Assembly: GCA_002373375.1 (NCBI GenBank) | Contig: DFLE01000042.1 | Span: forward strand, 42,835-106,834 | Reading direction: 5' to 3' | DNA from: Prevotellaceae bacterium UBA3627 | Lineage (GTDB): Bacteria; Bacteroidota; Bacteroidia; Bacteroidales; Bacteroidaceae | DNA length: 64,000 nucleotides | Part shown: positions 7,158-15,541 of the stretch, in pieces | How positions within the stretch are numbered: position 1 is the first letter of the stretch | Layout: the number at the start of each line of letters is the position of its first letter | Notes under the pieces: model-generated | Database searches by the model: none | The model's input: only the letters and a program-made list of their open reading frames with translations | What the model was told of the DNA's origin: nothing | Translations under genes and position numbers: made by a program

Positions 7158-7739
7158 ATGAAACAACTATTATTCAATACATTCGTTGCGTTGTTGGCCT
7201 GTAATGCAACTGCGCAAACAATCAGCGTTGCACCGATAGAAGCGGAAGTTGGAACGACCACAGACCTCGTTGTGAATATTGACGATGTGGGTGAGAATAC
7301 CACCGCTATGCAGTTCAACCTGTCGCTGCCCGATGGTATAACAGTTGATGAAGCAAACATCAATCAGGGAGAAGCAGCACCCGACCACACAATGGCCATG
7401 CGCACATTGACAAATGGAGACCGCATGTTTGTATTCTATAACATGGAAAAGAAACTCATATCCAACGGAACCGTCATTTCATTGCCAGTCACCATGCCAA
7501 ATAAAGCGGAGGTGTTGAACGGCAAGATTTGCATCGTCCGAACTGCATCGTCCGATTTGGCAAGTCATAAATGCAGCGAAGCAGCCTTTACGGTGACGGT
7601 GAAGGAAAATGCCACGCCCATCGTTAATGTGAATGCCGCTCAGGCAGATGATAAGGCCGTCTATGATATTGGCGGTCGCCGTGTCGCTAATCCGACGGAA
7701 GGCATTTACATTGTTGGTGGTAAAAAGGTGGCGAAGTAA
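7158..7739 (+). CDS. Secreted cohesin-like protein with C-terminal sorting-like tail
   Basis: A 193-residue protein with a signal peptide (1-19, ending CNATAQ). Residues about 21-150 resemble a cohesin-type beta-sandwich: VEVGTTTDLVVNIDDV-like opening, an MQFNLSLPDGI strand, and the later FYNMEKKLISNGTVISLPV segment, as in the VGD..VPV..GFQFDL layout of cohesins. The final residues read VYDIGGRRV-n-GIYIVGGKKVAK, the C-terminal tail common in Bacteroidales surface proteins. It is the last gene of the operon and is followed by a strong hairpin. Whether it actually binds the dockerin-like protein is untested. Confidence 0.7.
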   Translation: MKQLLFNTFVALLACNATAQTISVAPIEAEVGTTTDLVVNIDDVGENTTAMQFNLSLPDGITVDEANINQGEAAPDHTMAMRTLTNGDRMFVFYNMEKKLISNGTVISLPVTMPNKAEVLNGKICIVRTASSDLASHKCSEAAFTVTVKENATPIVNVNAAQADDKAVYDIGGRRVANPTEGIYIVGGKKVAK

Positions 7740-7787
7740 CTGCAACGGTAAAAAAATGAAAAATTGAAAGATTGAAGGATTGAAGGA

Positions 7788-7823
7788 AATCGGTGATGCA
7801 CCACAGCAGGTGCATCACCGATT
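7788..7823 (+). terminator. Perfect 15-bp hairpin after the cohesin-like gene
   Basis: AATCGGTGATGCACC (7788-7802) and GGTGCATCACCGATT (7809-7823) form a perfect stem with a 6-base loop, 48 bases after the stop codon. The downstream T-run is weak, so it may stall the polymerase or protect the 3' end rather than act as a classic intrinsic terminator. Confidence 0.7.
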
Positions 7824-8139
7824 ATTCTATATCCTGTATAAAAAACGATCTTTATAATCATCAATTCTCCTATAGGACAGTAGTTTTCTGATATGTAACA
7901 AAGTTAGCAATAAAGTCATTAATAGCAAAATCTTTCTCACCTTGCACCTCCTTTTTTAACAATTATTGTGCGGAAGATCTGCCTGCCGGCGGCTATGTTA
8001 AGCACATTAGGTTTTTTGCTTCTCCTATCCGTACTGCTGCAACCTTTCTCCTTGAATCCATAGAGTATTCTATTTTTCAGCCACATACAAAGATACTTTG
8101 CAAAAAAGAGAGGTTAGGCGTAAGTTTTTTGCAGTGTGA
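7824..8139. other. Intergenic stretch without recognised gene
   Basis: No supported gene was found. On the minus strand a 49-codon frame (7937-8086) starts next to a TATCTTTG motif (8088-8095), but the motif would place the transcription start inside the frame, and the product resembles nothing known. The stretch also holds a GGAGGTG run and a GCCGGC block. Confidence 0.4.
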
Positions 8140-8171
8140 TTTGGCTGATAGGCAAAAAACAATTAATTTTG
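8140..8171 (+). promoter_or_regulatory. Promoter of the trmH-tcdA-SDR operon
   Basis: TTTG (8140-8143) and TAATTTTG (8164-8171) are spaced by 20 bases, a full Bacteroidetes promoter. The start would be near 8178, about 30 bases before the first gene. Confidence 0.7.
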
Positions 8172-8207
8172 TATAAAGAAAAGTGTATGAGCACTAAATA
8201 GACATTG

Positions 8208-8960
8208 ATGATGGACGAGATTACAAGCATACATAATCCAAAGATAAAGCATCTGCTGCAGTTGCAACAGAAGTCTTCCGCCAGACGCAAGGAGGGATTG
8301 TTTGTCGTTGAGGGACAGCGTGAACTGGAGCACTGTCTCGCTGCCGGATATGAGGTGGTGGAGACTTACAGGGTAGGGGAGAACGTGTCAGAGAAGGTGT
8401 ATGAACACATAGCCTACCGTGGTACTACGGAGGGTGTCATCGCCGTTGTGCGCGCCAAGCCTCATACCCTGAGTGACATAGCAAAGGATGATGTCTCACG
8501 TTCTCCTTTGTATATAGTATTGGAGGGAGTGGAGAAACCAGGTAACCTCGGAGCTATACTGCGCAGTGCCGATGCCTCGGGGGTAGATGCGGTGATTGTG
8601 TGTGACCCTCTTACCGATATATATAACCCTAACATAATACGTGGCAGCATAGGTGCGGTGTTCACCGTTCCCACGGTGGTGTGTTCCTCTGAGGAGTGTA
8701 TCAGCTTTATGAAAGAGCATGGAGTGCAGATACTCACTGCACAGCTGCAGGACTCCAACCTTTATTACGACCAAGACATGACAAGGCCTACCGCCATAGT
8801 TATGGGCACGGAGGCAACGGGGCTTACCAATCAGTGGCGTGAGGCTGCAGATGCCCATATACGCATACCCATGCTTGGCAGACTTGACTCGCTCAACGTG
8901 TCTGTAAGTGCAGCGATATTGATGTATGAGGCTGTAAGGCAGCGTGGGGGAAAGAAATAA
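8208..8960 (+). CDS. TrmH/SpoU-family RNA 2'-O-methyltransferase
   Basis: S-adenosylmethionine-dependent methyltransferase acting on the ribose of tRNA or rRNA; the exact target cannot be read from sequence. An N-terminal substrate-binding domain (about residues 1-95, VEGQRELEHCL) precedes the SPOUT knot domain. All three SpoU motifs are visible: EGVEKPGNLGAILRSADA (motif 1, catalytic Arg), VMGTEATGL (motif 2) and IPMLGRLDSLNVSVSAA (motif 3). Three in-frame starts (TTG 8205, ATG 8208, ATG 8211) are adjacent; the first ATG is used. It heads an operon with tcdA 20 bases downstream. Confidence 0.9.
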   Translation: MMDEITSIHNPKIKHLLQLQQKSSARRKEGLFVVEGQRELEHCLAAGYEVVETYRVGENVSEKVYEHIAYRGTTEGVIAVVRAKPHTLSDIAKDDVSRSPLYIVLEGVEKPGNLGAILRSADASGVDAVIVCDPLTDIYNPNIIRGSIGAVFTVPTVVCSSEECISFMKEHGVQILTAQLQDSNLYYDQDMTRPTAIVMGTEATGLTNQWREAADAHIRIPMLGRLDSLNVSVSAAILMYEAVRQRGGKK

Positions 8961-8980
8961 ATAAAGACTGACAGAGAATT

Positions 8981-9805
8981 ATGTCGATAGAAAAGGCTAT
9001 ATTCCGACGTACGGAACTGCTGCTTGGCAGCGAGGCTATGCGTGGCATAGCAGAGAAGCGTGTGATTATATTTGGTGTCGGTGGGGTCGGCTCATGGTGT
9101 GCTGAGAGTCTGGTGCGCAGTGGTGTGCAGCGTCTTACTATAGTGGACTCTGACCGTGTGTGTGTTACGAATGTCAACCGTCAGCTGATGGCTACCACCA
9201 AGACAGTGGGACAGGTGAAGGTGGATGCCCTGCGCGAGCGTTTGCTGAGCATTAACCCGGCGGCGGAGGTGACAGCCCTGCAGAAGATATTCTGTGAGGA
9301 TACTGCTGCGGATTTTGAGCTGGACTCTTATGATGTTATAATAGATGCCATAGACTCCTTGAAGGATAAGGCCCTGTTGATACTGATGGCCACGCGCACC
9401 CGTGCCGCATTCTATTCGTCGATGGGTGCAGCGCTGAAGTTGGACCCTACACGCATTAGTACGGCGGAGTTCTGGAAGGTACATGGTGACCCACTGGCAC
9501 GTGCGCTGCGTAAGCGTTTCAAACGTGACGGGAAGTATCCAGCGCGAAAGTTCCAGTGTGTGTTCTCAGACGAACTGCTGCAGAACCAAGGGCAGTATGC
9601 CGCTTGCGGGGCAGCGCAGTGTGTGTGTCCTAAATCTGAGAACGGCCCGGGAGACAAGGCTCTGCTCAATCATGAGTGGTGCTCGTCAAAGGCACAGATT
9701 AATGGTACGCTTGCCCATATCACGGCTATCTTCGGTTTTATGCTTGCCGGACTGGTGATGCGTGATATGTTGAGTGACTTAGGTAGTGATAAGAAAAACA
9801 GATAA
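8981..9805 (+). CDS. tcdA: tRNA threonylcarbamoyladenosine dehydratase
   Basis: ATP-dependent enzyme that cyclises t6A37 of ANN-decoding tRNAs to ct6A; it belongs to the E1/ThiF/MoeB superfamily. GVGGVGSW at 32-39 is the nucleotide loop, followed by the DSDRVCVTNVNRQ segment that binds ATP and magnesium. DAIDSLKDKALL and the later cysteine-rich part (QYAACGAAQCVCPK) match TcdA. Length (274) fits E. coli TcdA (268). Its partner in tRNA modification is consistent with the RNA methyltransferase upstream. The stop codon overlaps the next start by one base. Confidence 0.9.
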   Translation: MSIEKAIFRRTELLLGSEAMRGIAEKRVIIFGVGGVGSWCAESLVRSGVQRLTIVDSDRVCVTNVNRQLMATTKTVGQVKVDALRERLLSINPAAEVTALQKIFCEDTAADFELDSYDVIIDAIDSLKDKALLILMATRTRAAFYSSMGAALKLDPTRISTAEFWKVHGDPLARALRKRFKRDGKYPARKFQCVFSDELLQNQGQYAACGAAQCVCPKSENGPGDKALLNHEWCSSKAQINGTLAHITAIFGFMLAGLVMRDMLSDLGSDKKNR

Positions 9806-10587
9806 TGATGAAGACAATGATAATAACAGGTGGCAGTTCTGGCATAGGCAAGGCTGCCGCGGAGATGTTCGCCAAGAAGGGTTATGTGGTATATGATTTT
9901 TCGCGTCATGGAGAGAACGCGGAAGGTATTACACATATAGACTGTGACGTGACGAGTGTGGAACAATGTAAGAATGCCGTTCAGACGGTGTTTGAGCAGC
10001 AAGGGAAGATAGACCTGCTTATCAGTAATGCCGGTATGGGTATTTCTGGTGCGGTGGAGTTTACTGAGCCGAGCGAGGCACGCAGGCAGTTTGATGTGAA
10101 CTTCTTCGGTGCTCTCAATATAGCGCAGGCGGTAATACCTTATATGCGCCAGCAAAGACAGGGACGTATCATATTTGTTAGCAGTGTGATGGCGGCATTC
10201 AGTCTGCCGTTCCAAGCCTTCTACAGTGCCACCAAGTCGGCAGTCAACTCCTTGGCGCTTGCCCTGCGTAATGAGCTGCGCCCCTTTGGCGTGGAGGTAT
10301 GCGTCCTTATGCCGGGAGATGTGAAGACAGGATTTACTGCTGCGCGTAAGAAGTGTCTTGTAGGCAGTGATGTATATACCCACATGGAGAAGGCGGTGAG
10401 CACTATGGAGCGTGACGAACAAAACGGTATTACGCCAGAGCGCATGGCACGCAAACTGCTCTCTATGGCTGAGACCAAAAATCCAGCAGCACTAAGTACG
10501 GTAGGATGGATGTATAAGCTGTTCCTCCTGCTCGGTAAGGTGCTGCCTACCTCTTTTGCATACCGTGTTGTAGGTTGGATGTATTAA
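9805..10587 (+). CDS. Short-chain dehydrogenase/reductase
   Basis: NAD(P)-dependent oxidoreductase of the classical SDR family. Seen directly: the TGGSSGIG cofactor motif at 8-15, the NAG motif in SNAGMG, and the Ser...Tyr-x-x-x-Lys catalytic set in SSVMAAFSLPFQAFYSATK. A C-terminal hydrophobic stretch (YKLFLLLGKVLPTSFAYRVVGW) could associate with a membrane, as in SDRs acting on lipids or sterols. Substrate unknown. It overlaps tcdA by one base and is the last gene of the operon; the second ATG, 3 bases in, is an equally good start. Confidence 0.88.
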   Translation: MMKTMIITGGSSGIGKAAAEMFAKKGYVVYDFSRHGENAEGITHIDCDVTSVEQCKNAVQTVFEQQGKIDLLISNAGMGISGAVEFTEPSEARRQFDVNFFGALNIAQAVIPYMRQQRQGRIIFVSSVMAAFSLPFQAFYSATKSAVNSLALALRNELRPFGVEVCVLMPGDVKTGFTAARKKCLVGSDVYTHMEKAVSTMERDEQNGITPERMARKLLSMAETKNPAALSTVGWMYKLFLLLGKVLPTSFAYRVVGWMY

Positions 10588-10606
10588 GTGGAAATTAAGA
10601 ATAAAA

Positions 10607-10644
10607 AGAAAACGCACCACACATAAGTGTGATGCGTTTCTTTT
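10607..10644. terminator. Bidirectional terminator between SDR and tRNA-fMet
   Basis: AAGAAAACGCACCACAC and GTGTGATGCGTTTCTT pair around an ATAA loop, with A-runs on one side and T-runs on the other. It therefore suits both the plus-strand operon and the converging minus-strand tRNA gene. Confidence 0.75.
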
Positions 10645-10646
10645 AT

Positions 10647-10722
10647 TGGTTGCGGAGGCTCGACTCGAACGAACGACCTCCAGGTTATGAGCCTGGCGAG
10701 CTACCAACTGCTCCACTCCGCG
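10647..10722 (-). tRNA. Initiator tRNA-fMet (CAT)
   Basis: A complete 76-base cloverleaf with encoded CCA. The anticodon CAT sits in CTCATAA. Initiator features are present: the first pair is the mismatch C1-A72, and the D-stem carries A11-U24. The three pairs below the anticodon loop are A29-U41, G30-C40 and G31-C39, so the usual GGG/CCC run is AGG/CCT. The T-loop is TTCGAGT. It is transcribed from its own strong promoter. Confidence 0.95.
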
Positions 10723-10742
10723 ATATTGTGAATTTGCGAGTG

Positions 10743-10773
10743 CAAAGGTAGTGCTTTATTTTGAATTGGCAAA
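10743..10773 (-). promoter_or_regulatory. Promoter of tRNA-fMet
   Basis: Minus-strand TTTG (10770-10773) and TACCTTTG (10743-10750), 19 bases apart. The transcript would begin in GCACTCGCAAA, the same initial sequence found at the typA, tRNA-Leu and tRNA-Cys promoters. Confidence 0.75.
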
Positions 10774-10827
10774 ATTATAAGGCCTTTTATCTTTCTCAAC
10801 TGCTTTCTTCTTGATATAAAGCAAGTA

Positions 10828-11652
10828 TTAATCGCCGTTTTCTTCGTCTTCATTGTCATCATCCTTAATGGTGAGCTGTTTCAAGTCATAGTAAGAACCA
10901 TTATAGATGTTGAAATCAACGTAGCCTTTTATGCCTGGCAGTCTGCCGGCGTCAGTGTGTTGCCAGAATTTCCATTCCCCTTTATATTCCAGTTTGCTGG
11001 CATAGTAGTGTGCAATCCAGTAAGGGTAGTCGTCAAAGCGGTTGTCTGACAGGAATTGCTGCTTGAATTTGTAGTAGGTATAGATTATAGGTTTTACATG
11101 GTAGGTGTCTTCTACGATATGAAGCCATGTGAGCACCTCTTTCTGAAATTCCTCAGTGCTCATATCCTGTGGCTTGTGCTCCACGTCGAGCACTGGTGGC
11201 AGGTCGCCTTCCTCCAGATGTACTTTCTCAAGGAAGAAGTATGCTTGTGAGCGTGCGGAGGACTTTATACTGTAAAAGTGATATGCGCCGCGTATGAAAC
11301 CGTATTCGCGTGCGTTGTAGAAGTTATCTTTGAAGTTCTCATCAACGAGGCTTGCCCCCTCGGTGGCTTTGACGATGACGAAGCGCACTGGTGCCTTGCC
11401 TATCATGGCATTACGCAGTTCCTCCCAGTCTATGACACCTTGATAGTGGCTGATGTCAATGCCTTGTATTTCGAAACCGTCAGGATAGGTCTGGTCGCCG
11501 TAGAGTGCATGCCAACGGAATCCTGTAGGTCCTACAAAGAAATAGTAGAATACAAAGATATATACGAAGGCAACAAATAAACCTCCCATCCACCAAGTCT
11601 TACGGCTTAGTGGACGGGAGGATTTCTTCTTATTTTTCTTGTGACGTGTCAA
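10828..11652 (-). CDS. Membrane-anchored GH25 lysozyme
   Basis: Predicted N-acetylmuramidase of glycoside hydrolase family 25, acting on peptidoglycan from the periplasmic face. A very basic N-terminus (residues 1-20) and one transmembrane segment (about 21-42) anchor it. The GH25 barrel follows: IDISHYQGVIDW with the first catalytic Asp region, VKATEGAS, LDVEHKP with the Asp-Glu pair, YWIAHY, and FWQHTDAG-LPGIKGYVDFN at the end. An acidic tail (DDDNEDEENGD) closes the 274 residues. It starts one base after the phosphofructokinase stop, so they share a transcript. Confidence 0.88.
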   Translation of the reverse strand: MTRHKKNKKKSSRPLSRKTWWMGGLFVAFVYIFVFYYFFVGPTGFRWHALYGDQTYPDGFEIQGIDISHYQGVIDWEELRNAMIGKAPVRFVIVKATEGASLVDENFKDNFYNAREYGFIRGAYHFYSIKSSARSQAYFFLEKVHLEEGDLPPVLDVEHKPQDMSTEEFQKEVLTWLHIVEDTYHVKPIIYTYYKFKQQFLSDNRFDDYPYWIAHYYASKLEYKGEWKFWQHTDAGRLPGIKGYVDFNIYNGSYYDLKQLTIKDDDNEDEENGD

Positions 11653-11653
11653 A

Positions 11654-13297
11654 TTACTTGTGTTCCAGCTTCAGTGTCATGGTAGGCTGGTCGCATACCT
11701 CTGCCGGGCCGAAGTATTGTATTGGTCCTGGATATACATAACAAGTGTCGCGTGCCCACTCTGTGCGGTGAGCTACAAAATACTTGTAAGGCTTGCCGTC
11801 AAGTTCTACCAATGCTTTCTTGATAACAGGCTTCATCTCGCCGCTGCGCTTCTCCATGTTCATCATCATGGTGATAGGTATTCCACCTGCTATCCACTCG
11901 TCAACAGGCTTAGAGGTGTTCTTGATAGATGACATGTAGCCAGTCTTGCCTGCGGCGATAAGCATAGAAGCGTTAAAGCCGAGAGAGTAACAGTAGTCAG
12001 CGTCGAAGTTTGACGGTGCGGCGCAACGTCCCTCGTAGCCGAAGAAATGGTGCTGTGTAGAGAACTTGCCATGGTAGAGACCGTCTTTCTTCCACTGCTC
12101 CAGCTTCTTGCCGACCATCTCTGCCAGCAACTGCTCTGTGTCGATGAGAGAAACCTGAACGTTACCGTGTGGGTCACGGTCAAGTGCCAGCTGACGGCTG
12201 ACAGTCTCAGGCAGTGAGCGGAAGATTGCTGCGTTAGGAGCAGAGAGGTGATGTAACACATAGTCTATCTTCTTGTCATCGGCTATCAGCTCGAAGTCTT
12301 TCTGGTTAGCAGCGAGCATATCGTTAAGCTCAGAGATGAGCGCCTTGATGGCAGGGATGAACTCGATGAGTCCCTCTGGCACGAGTACTACACCATAGTT
12401 CATGCCGCGTGTAGCACGGTCTGCCACTACGTCAGCTATATATGTGACTACATCGTCAAGAGTCTGATTCTTAGCTTCAACCTCTTCTCCGATAAGTGTT
12501 ATGTTTGGATGGGTCTGTAGGGCACACTCCAATGTAACGTGTGAAGCAGAACGTCCCATAAGCTTAATGAAGTGCCAGTATTTCTTAGCGGAGTTACAGT
12601 CGCGCATAATGTTGCCTATTACCTCAGAATATACTTTGGTAGCAGTGTCGAAACCGAAAGAAGTCTCAATTTCAGAGTTCTTAAGGTCGCCGTCAATGGT
12701 CTTAGGACAGCCGATAACTTGTACTCCTGCTCCGATAGCCTTGTAATACTCTGCCAATACGCAAGCGTTGGTGTTAGAGTCGTCACCGCCGATGATTACA
12801 AGAGCCTTGATGTTGAGAGCCTTCAGAATCTCCAATCCTTTGTCAAACTGGTCTTTCTTCTCAAGCTTTGTGCGTCCTGAGCCTATAATGTCAAATCCGC
12901 CGGTGTTACGATACTCGTCAATGATGTCGGCAGTAAGTTCCATGTAGTTATGGTCAACAAGTCCACCAGGACCAAGGATGAATCCGAAGAGTCTGTTTTC
13001 AGGATTAAGTTTCTTTATACCGTCAAACAAACCAGATATGACGTTGTGTCCGCCGGGAGCCTGACCTCCTGAGAGTATGACACCTACGTTGATGGCTGTG
13101 TTGGCCATTTCGCCCTTGGTAGGCTCAAACTTCAGGTACGGCATGCCGTATGTGTTAGGGAAAAGTTTCTTTACTTCCTCTTGGTCAGCTACTGACTGTG
13201 TAGGCTCACCCTCAACAGCTTTCAGTGCTCCACGCAACGCCTTTGGCAGTTTAGGCTGATAGGCAGCGCGTGCAATCTGTAATGCGCTTTTTTCCAT
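11654..13297 (-). CDS. pfp: PPi-dependent 6-phosphofructokinase
   Basis: Reversible phosphorylation of fructose 6-phosphate using pyrophosphate; the main glycolytic phosphofructokinase in many Bacteroidales. The 547-residue length is that of the long PPi-PFK type. VILSGGQAPGGHNVISG is the phosphate-binding region. GGDDSNT has Asp where ATP-dependent enzymes have Gly, marking the PPi form, and PKTIDGDLK holds the catalytic Asp. It has its own promoter and is followed by the GH25 gene. Confidence 0.95.
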   Translation of the reverse strand: MEKSALQIARAAYQPKLPKALRGALKAVEGEPTQSVADQEEVKKLFPNTYGMPYLKFEPTKGEMANTAINVGVILSGGQAPGGHNVISGLFDGIKKLNPENRLFGFILGPGGLVDHNYMELTADIIDEYRNTGGFDIIGSGRTKLEKKDQFDKGLEILKALNIKALVIIGGDDSNTNACVLAEYYKAIGAGVQVIGCPKTIDGDLKNSEIETSFGFDTATKVYSEVIGNIMRDCNSAKKYWHFIKLMGRSASHVTLECALQTHPNITLIGEEVEAKNQTLDDVVTYIADVVADRATRGMNYGVVLVPEGLIEFIPAIKALISELNDMLAANQKDFELIADDKKIDYVLHHLSAPNAAIFRSLPETVSRQLALDRDPHGNVQVSLIDTEQLLAEMVGKKLEQWKKDGLYHGKFSTQHHFFGYEGRCAAPSNFDADYCYSLGFNASMLIAAGKTGYMSSIKNTSKPVDEWIAGGIPITMMMNMEKRSGEMKPVIKKALVELDGKPYKYFVAHRTEWARDTCYVYPGPIQYFGPAEVCDQPTMTLKLEHK

Positions 13298-13354
13298 TTC
13301 TTTTAGTGTTGTTTCTTATTTGTTTTTGATGAATCTTATTAGGAGTTAGTGGTG

Positions 13355-13362
13355 CAAAGGTA
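13355..13362 (-). promoter_or_regulatory. Promoter -7 element of pfp
   Basis: Minus-strand TACCTTTG matches TAnnTTTG; a TTG lies about 22 bases upstream. The leader to the start codon is about 50 bases. Confidence 0.6.
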
Positions 13363-13422
13363 CGAAAAAAACGCGTCTTTAAGGCAAGAACAGGGCTTAT
13401 TTTGTCGTTTCGTCCTGTTATT

Positions 13423-13494
13423 TCTTACTCTTTGCTCATTACACTTTACACTTTACTCATTCCCCTTTACTCATTATTCATTAGACTATCCCCA
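13423..13494. repeat. Degenerate TTACTCATT-type short repeats
   Basis: Short imperfect direct repeats (CTCATTACACTTTACACTTTACTCATT and TTTACTCATTATTCATT pieces) fill the space after the last exopolysaccharide gene. They resemble AT-rich slipped-strand repeats; no terminator hairpin was found here. Confidence 0.45.
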
Positions 13495-14610
13495 TTACTC
13501 AAACCTCCACAGCCGGAGCCAAATCCAGAGTTTGTTGTAAATGCGGAAGAGTGGCTCGAATATCACCTCTGAGGGATATGTGAGCAAGAAGCGTATGTTG
13601 TGTCTTAATCGTGTGACAGCATATTTCATTCCACGATATTTCAGTGAGCCGTTGGAGGCTTCTTTCCAATTGTAGCGTTTGTCAAATTGTCCGAAGTTCC
13701 CGCTCTGCATTATCTCCTCGAGTAGTTGGCGGCCTCTTTTTTCGTCTGGCGGACAAAGCATCAGCCTGTCTTCTGCATTGAATACCTCACGCAATACATA
13801 CATAACGGCGGCGGCAAACTTGTTGAGGCCAAAAGGAATCCTCTCGTGGGTGGGATAGGAGAGAGGCGCTTCCTTCAGTACCATATAGTAGTCTAACAGT
13901 TGTCTCAGTCCGATGCCTTCCTCAAATATGTGTTTATATAGATGCAACAATTGGAATATGGTGTTGAATCTTGCAGAAGGTATGGCATATCCGTCATATT
14001 CAATAAAGTCACGGCTGGTCTTGTATTTGTTGAACCATGCCTGTAGGTGCTTGTTATGCCATGGATTATATAACCAGGTAGGGCGGTAATGCACCTCTAC
14101 GGGTATGTCCTTGAGTATAGGAAAGTCAAGGTTGTGGTAGTATATATATGCGCCCTTCTTCCTTGTCTGGCAGAACTCTATCACCGTGCGAACAGGATTG
14201 TTTCCTGATGGCCATGCCCATACGTCGATATCGCCGGGAGAACGTAGTTCCTGTAGATATGGGGAATAGAAATAGAGGTTGCCTTGTCCTTTGAGTATAA
14301 GACAATGGAATCCATTCTGCTTGAAGAAGTCTGACACTTTTGCGGTCATAACAGAGGCTGTCTTGTTCTTCTCGCGTATTCTGTCGGCCTTGACAGCCCA
14401 CTGGCGTATGCGTCTCGGTGGAGGCAGTTGCTCCTGTGGCAGCCGTTCCAAGGCAGCAAAGGCAATGCCAGTGAGGGTCTGCTCCTTGGCAATGACGTAT
14501 AGCTGTTCCCATTCGTCAGGAGAGAGTGTCGTGCTCAGGCGTTCACGGGTGCCTATAGCAACTTGTAACAATTCAAAGAATTGTGTGTATGTCTCCGTAT
14601 TGTGTGACAA
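13495..14610 (-). CDS. Nucleotidyltransferase-family protein (NTP_transf_5 type)
   Basis: Last gene of the exopolysaccharide operon. The 371-residue protein resembles the uncharacterised nucleotidyltransferase family often found in polysaccharide loci. Evidence: the CLILKGQGNLYF segment near residue 105, LRSPGDIDVWAW with a G-D-x-D metal-binding pair near 125, VEVHYRP, and a helical second half. Members have been proposed to modify sugars or lipid carriers but the reaction is not established. It starts 38 bases inside the end of the upstream gene, so translation is coupled. Confidence 0.75.
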   Translation of the reverse strand: MSHNTETYTQFFELLQVAIGTRERLSTTLSPDEWEQLYVIAKEQTLTGIAFAALERLPQEQLPPPRRIRQWAVKADRIREKNKTASVMTAKVSDFFKQNGFHCLILKGQGNLYFYSPYLQELRSPGDIDVWAWPSGNNPVRTVIEFCQTRKKGAYIYYHNLDFPILKDIPVEVHYRPTWLYNPWHNKHLQAWFNKYKTSRDFIEYDGYAIPSARFNTIFQLLHLYKHIFEEGIGLRQLLDYYMVLKEAPLSYPTHERIPFGLNKFAAAVMYVLREVFNAEDRLMLCPPDEKRGRQLLEEIMQSGNFGQFDKRYNWKEASNGSLKYRGMKYAVTRLRHNIRFLLTYPSEVIFEPLFRIYNKLWIWLRLWRFE

Positions 14611-15541
14611 TATGATTATAGTAGCTGTTGTGATATTTTCTTGCCTTGTCTGTATGACGGTAGTTGAGTTTGTGGAAACTTACCTTGTCGGTAAGGTTGT
14701 TCCACCACTCAAGGTCGAAATCCTGTATGATTCGTTGTCCTAACTGTATGAACGCAAAGCTGTTCCCATGTGGCATCTGTCTTATCAACTCAGGGTGCTT
14801 GCGTGCTGCGATGCTGAAGAAGAGGTGGAAGATATAGTATTCCACGGTGCAATTGTAGTCACGCCAATATGCCAGAAGCATTCCGAGTACGGACCGTAGC
14901 ACGGGGTTGTTTGGCTTTGCATGTATGAACCAGTTGGAAATGCCTATCACCTTGCCGCCTTTGAAATATCGGAAGAGGAACAACTCACTGTTTTGTATAT
15001 CCTCCCAATACTTGTTGCCTGTACACAATACGGATGCATCAATCCACGTGCCGCCATGATGTATGAGCAGGGCGAGGCGTAGAATATCGCTGAACAAAGG
15101 ATGAGGTATGATGCCGTCATGGTATTTGCGCTCAATATAGTCGGGCAGTGTGACGTAGTTGTGATAGTTGTCGGCGGTAATAATCACCACGCTGTTTCCT
15201 GGCAGGTTCGTGGCTATGGAGTTATGACAGGCACGCACCAAGTCAGGAGCGGCGTCCATGCCTTGCAACCAGCAGAACCATATCACATTAGTGTTCATAC
15301 TCTGGGTTGGCGGTGTGATTGTCTCAGCATATTGCGAAGCGTCGGCGTACTTCTCTGTCAGTATCTTGTCTATCTTACGTGTTATGGCTGGATAGACATA
15401 CTTGAGGCTTCGTCCGTTGGCAATGCAGCGGAGGCATTCCCTTATGCTGGTCCACAACACTCCCATGCGCAGGTATTGCCACAACAGGCGCAGGCCGCCA
15501 AACTGACGTAGACGTATGATGAGACGGTCAAAATCTTGCAT
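14573..15541 (-). CDS. Capsular polysaccharide synthesis glycosyltransferase (GT32-like)
   Basis: A 322-residue predicted glycosyltransferase of the Caps_synth/GT32-like group. NVIWFCWLQGMDAAPDLV begins the nucleotide-sugar domain (residue about 83), and ILRLALLIHHGGTWIDAS carries the W-x-D variant of the DXD region that binds metal and donor. The N-terminal 60 residues are basic and probably membrane-associated. It overlaps both neighbours on the same strand, typical of this operon. Donor and acceptor unknown. Confidence 0.82.
   Translation of the reverse strand: MQDFDRLIIRLRQFGGLRLLWQYLRMGVLWTSIRECLRCIANGRSLKYVYPAITRKIDKILTEKYADASQYAETITPPTQSMNTNVIWFCWLQGMDAAPDLVRACHNSIATNLPGNSVVIITADNYHNYVTLPDYIERKYHDGIIPHPLFSDILRLALLIHHGGTWIDASVLCTGNKYWEDIQNSELFLFRYFKGGKVIGISNWFIHAKPNNPVLRSVLGMLLAYWRDYNCTVEYYIFHLFFSIAARKHPELIRQMPHGNSFAFIQLGQRIIQDFDLEWWNNLTDKVSFHKLNYRHTDKARKYHNSYYNHIVTQYGDIHTIL

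Noticed and set aside
7937..8086. 49-codon minus-strand frame next to a TATCTTTG motif
   Set aside because: The motif would start transcription inside the frame, and the product has no recognisable features.
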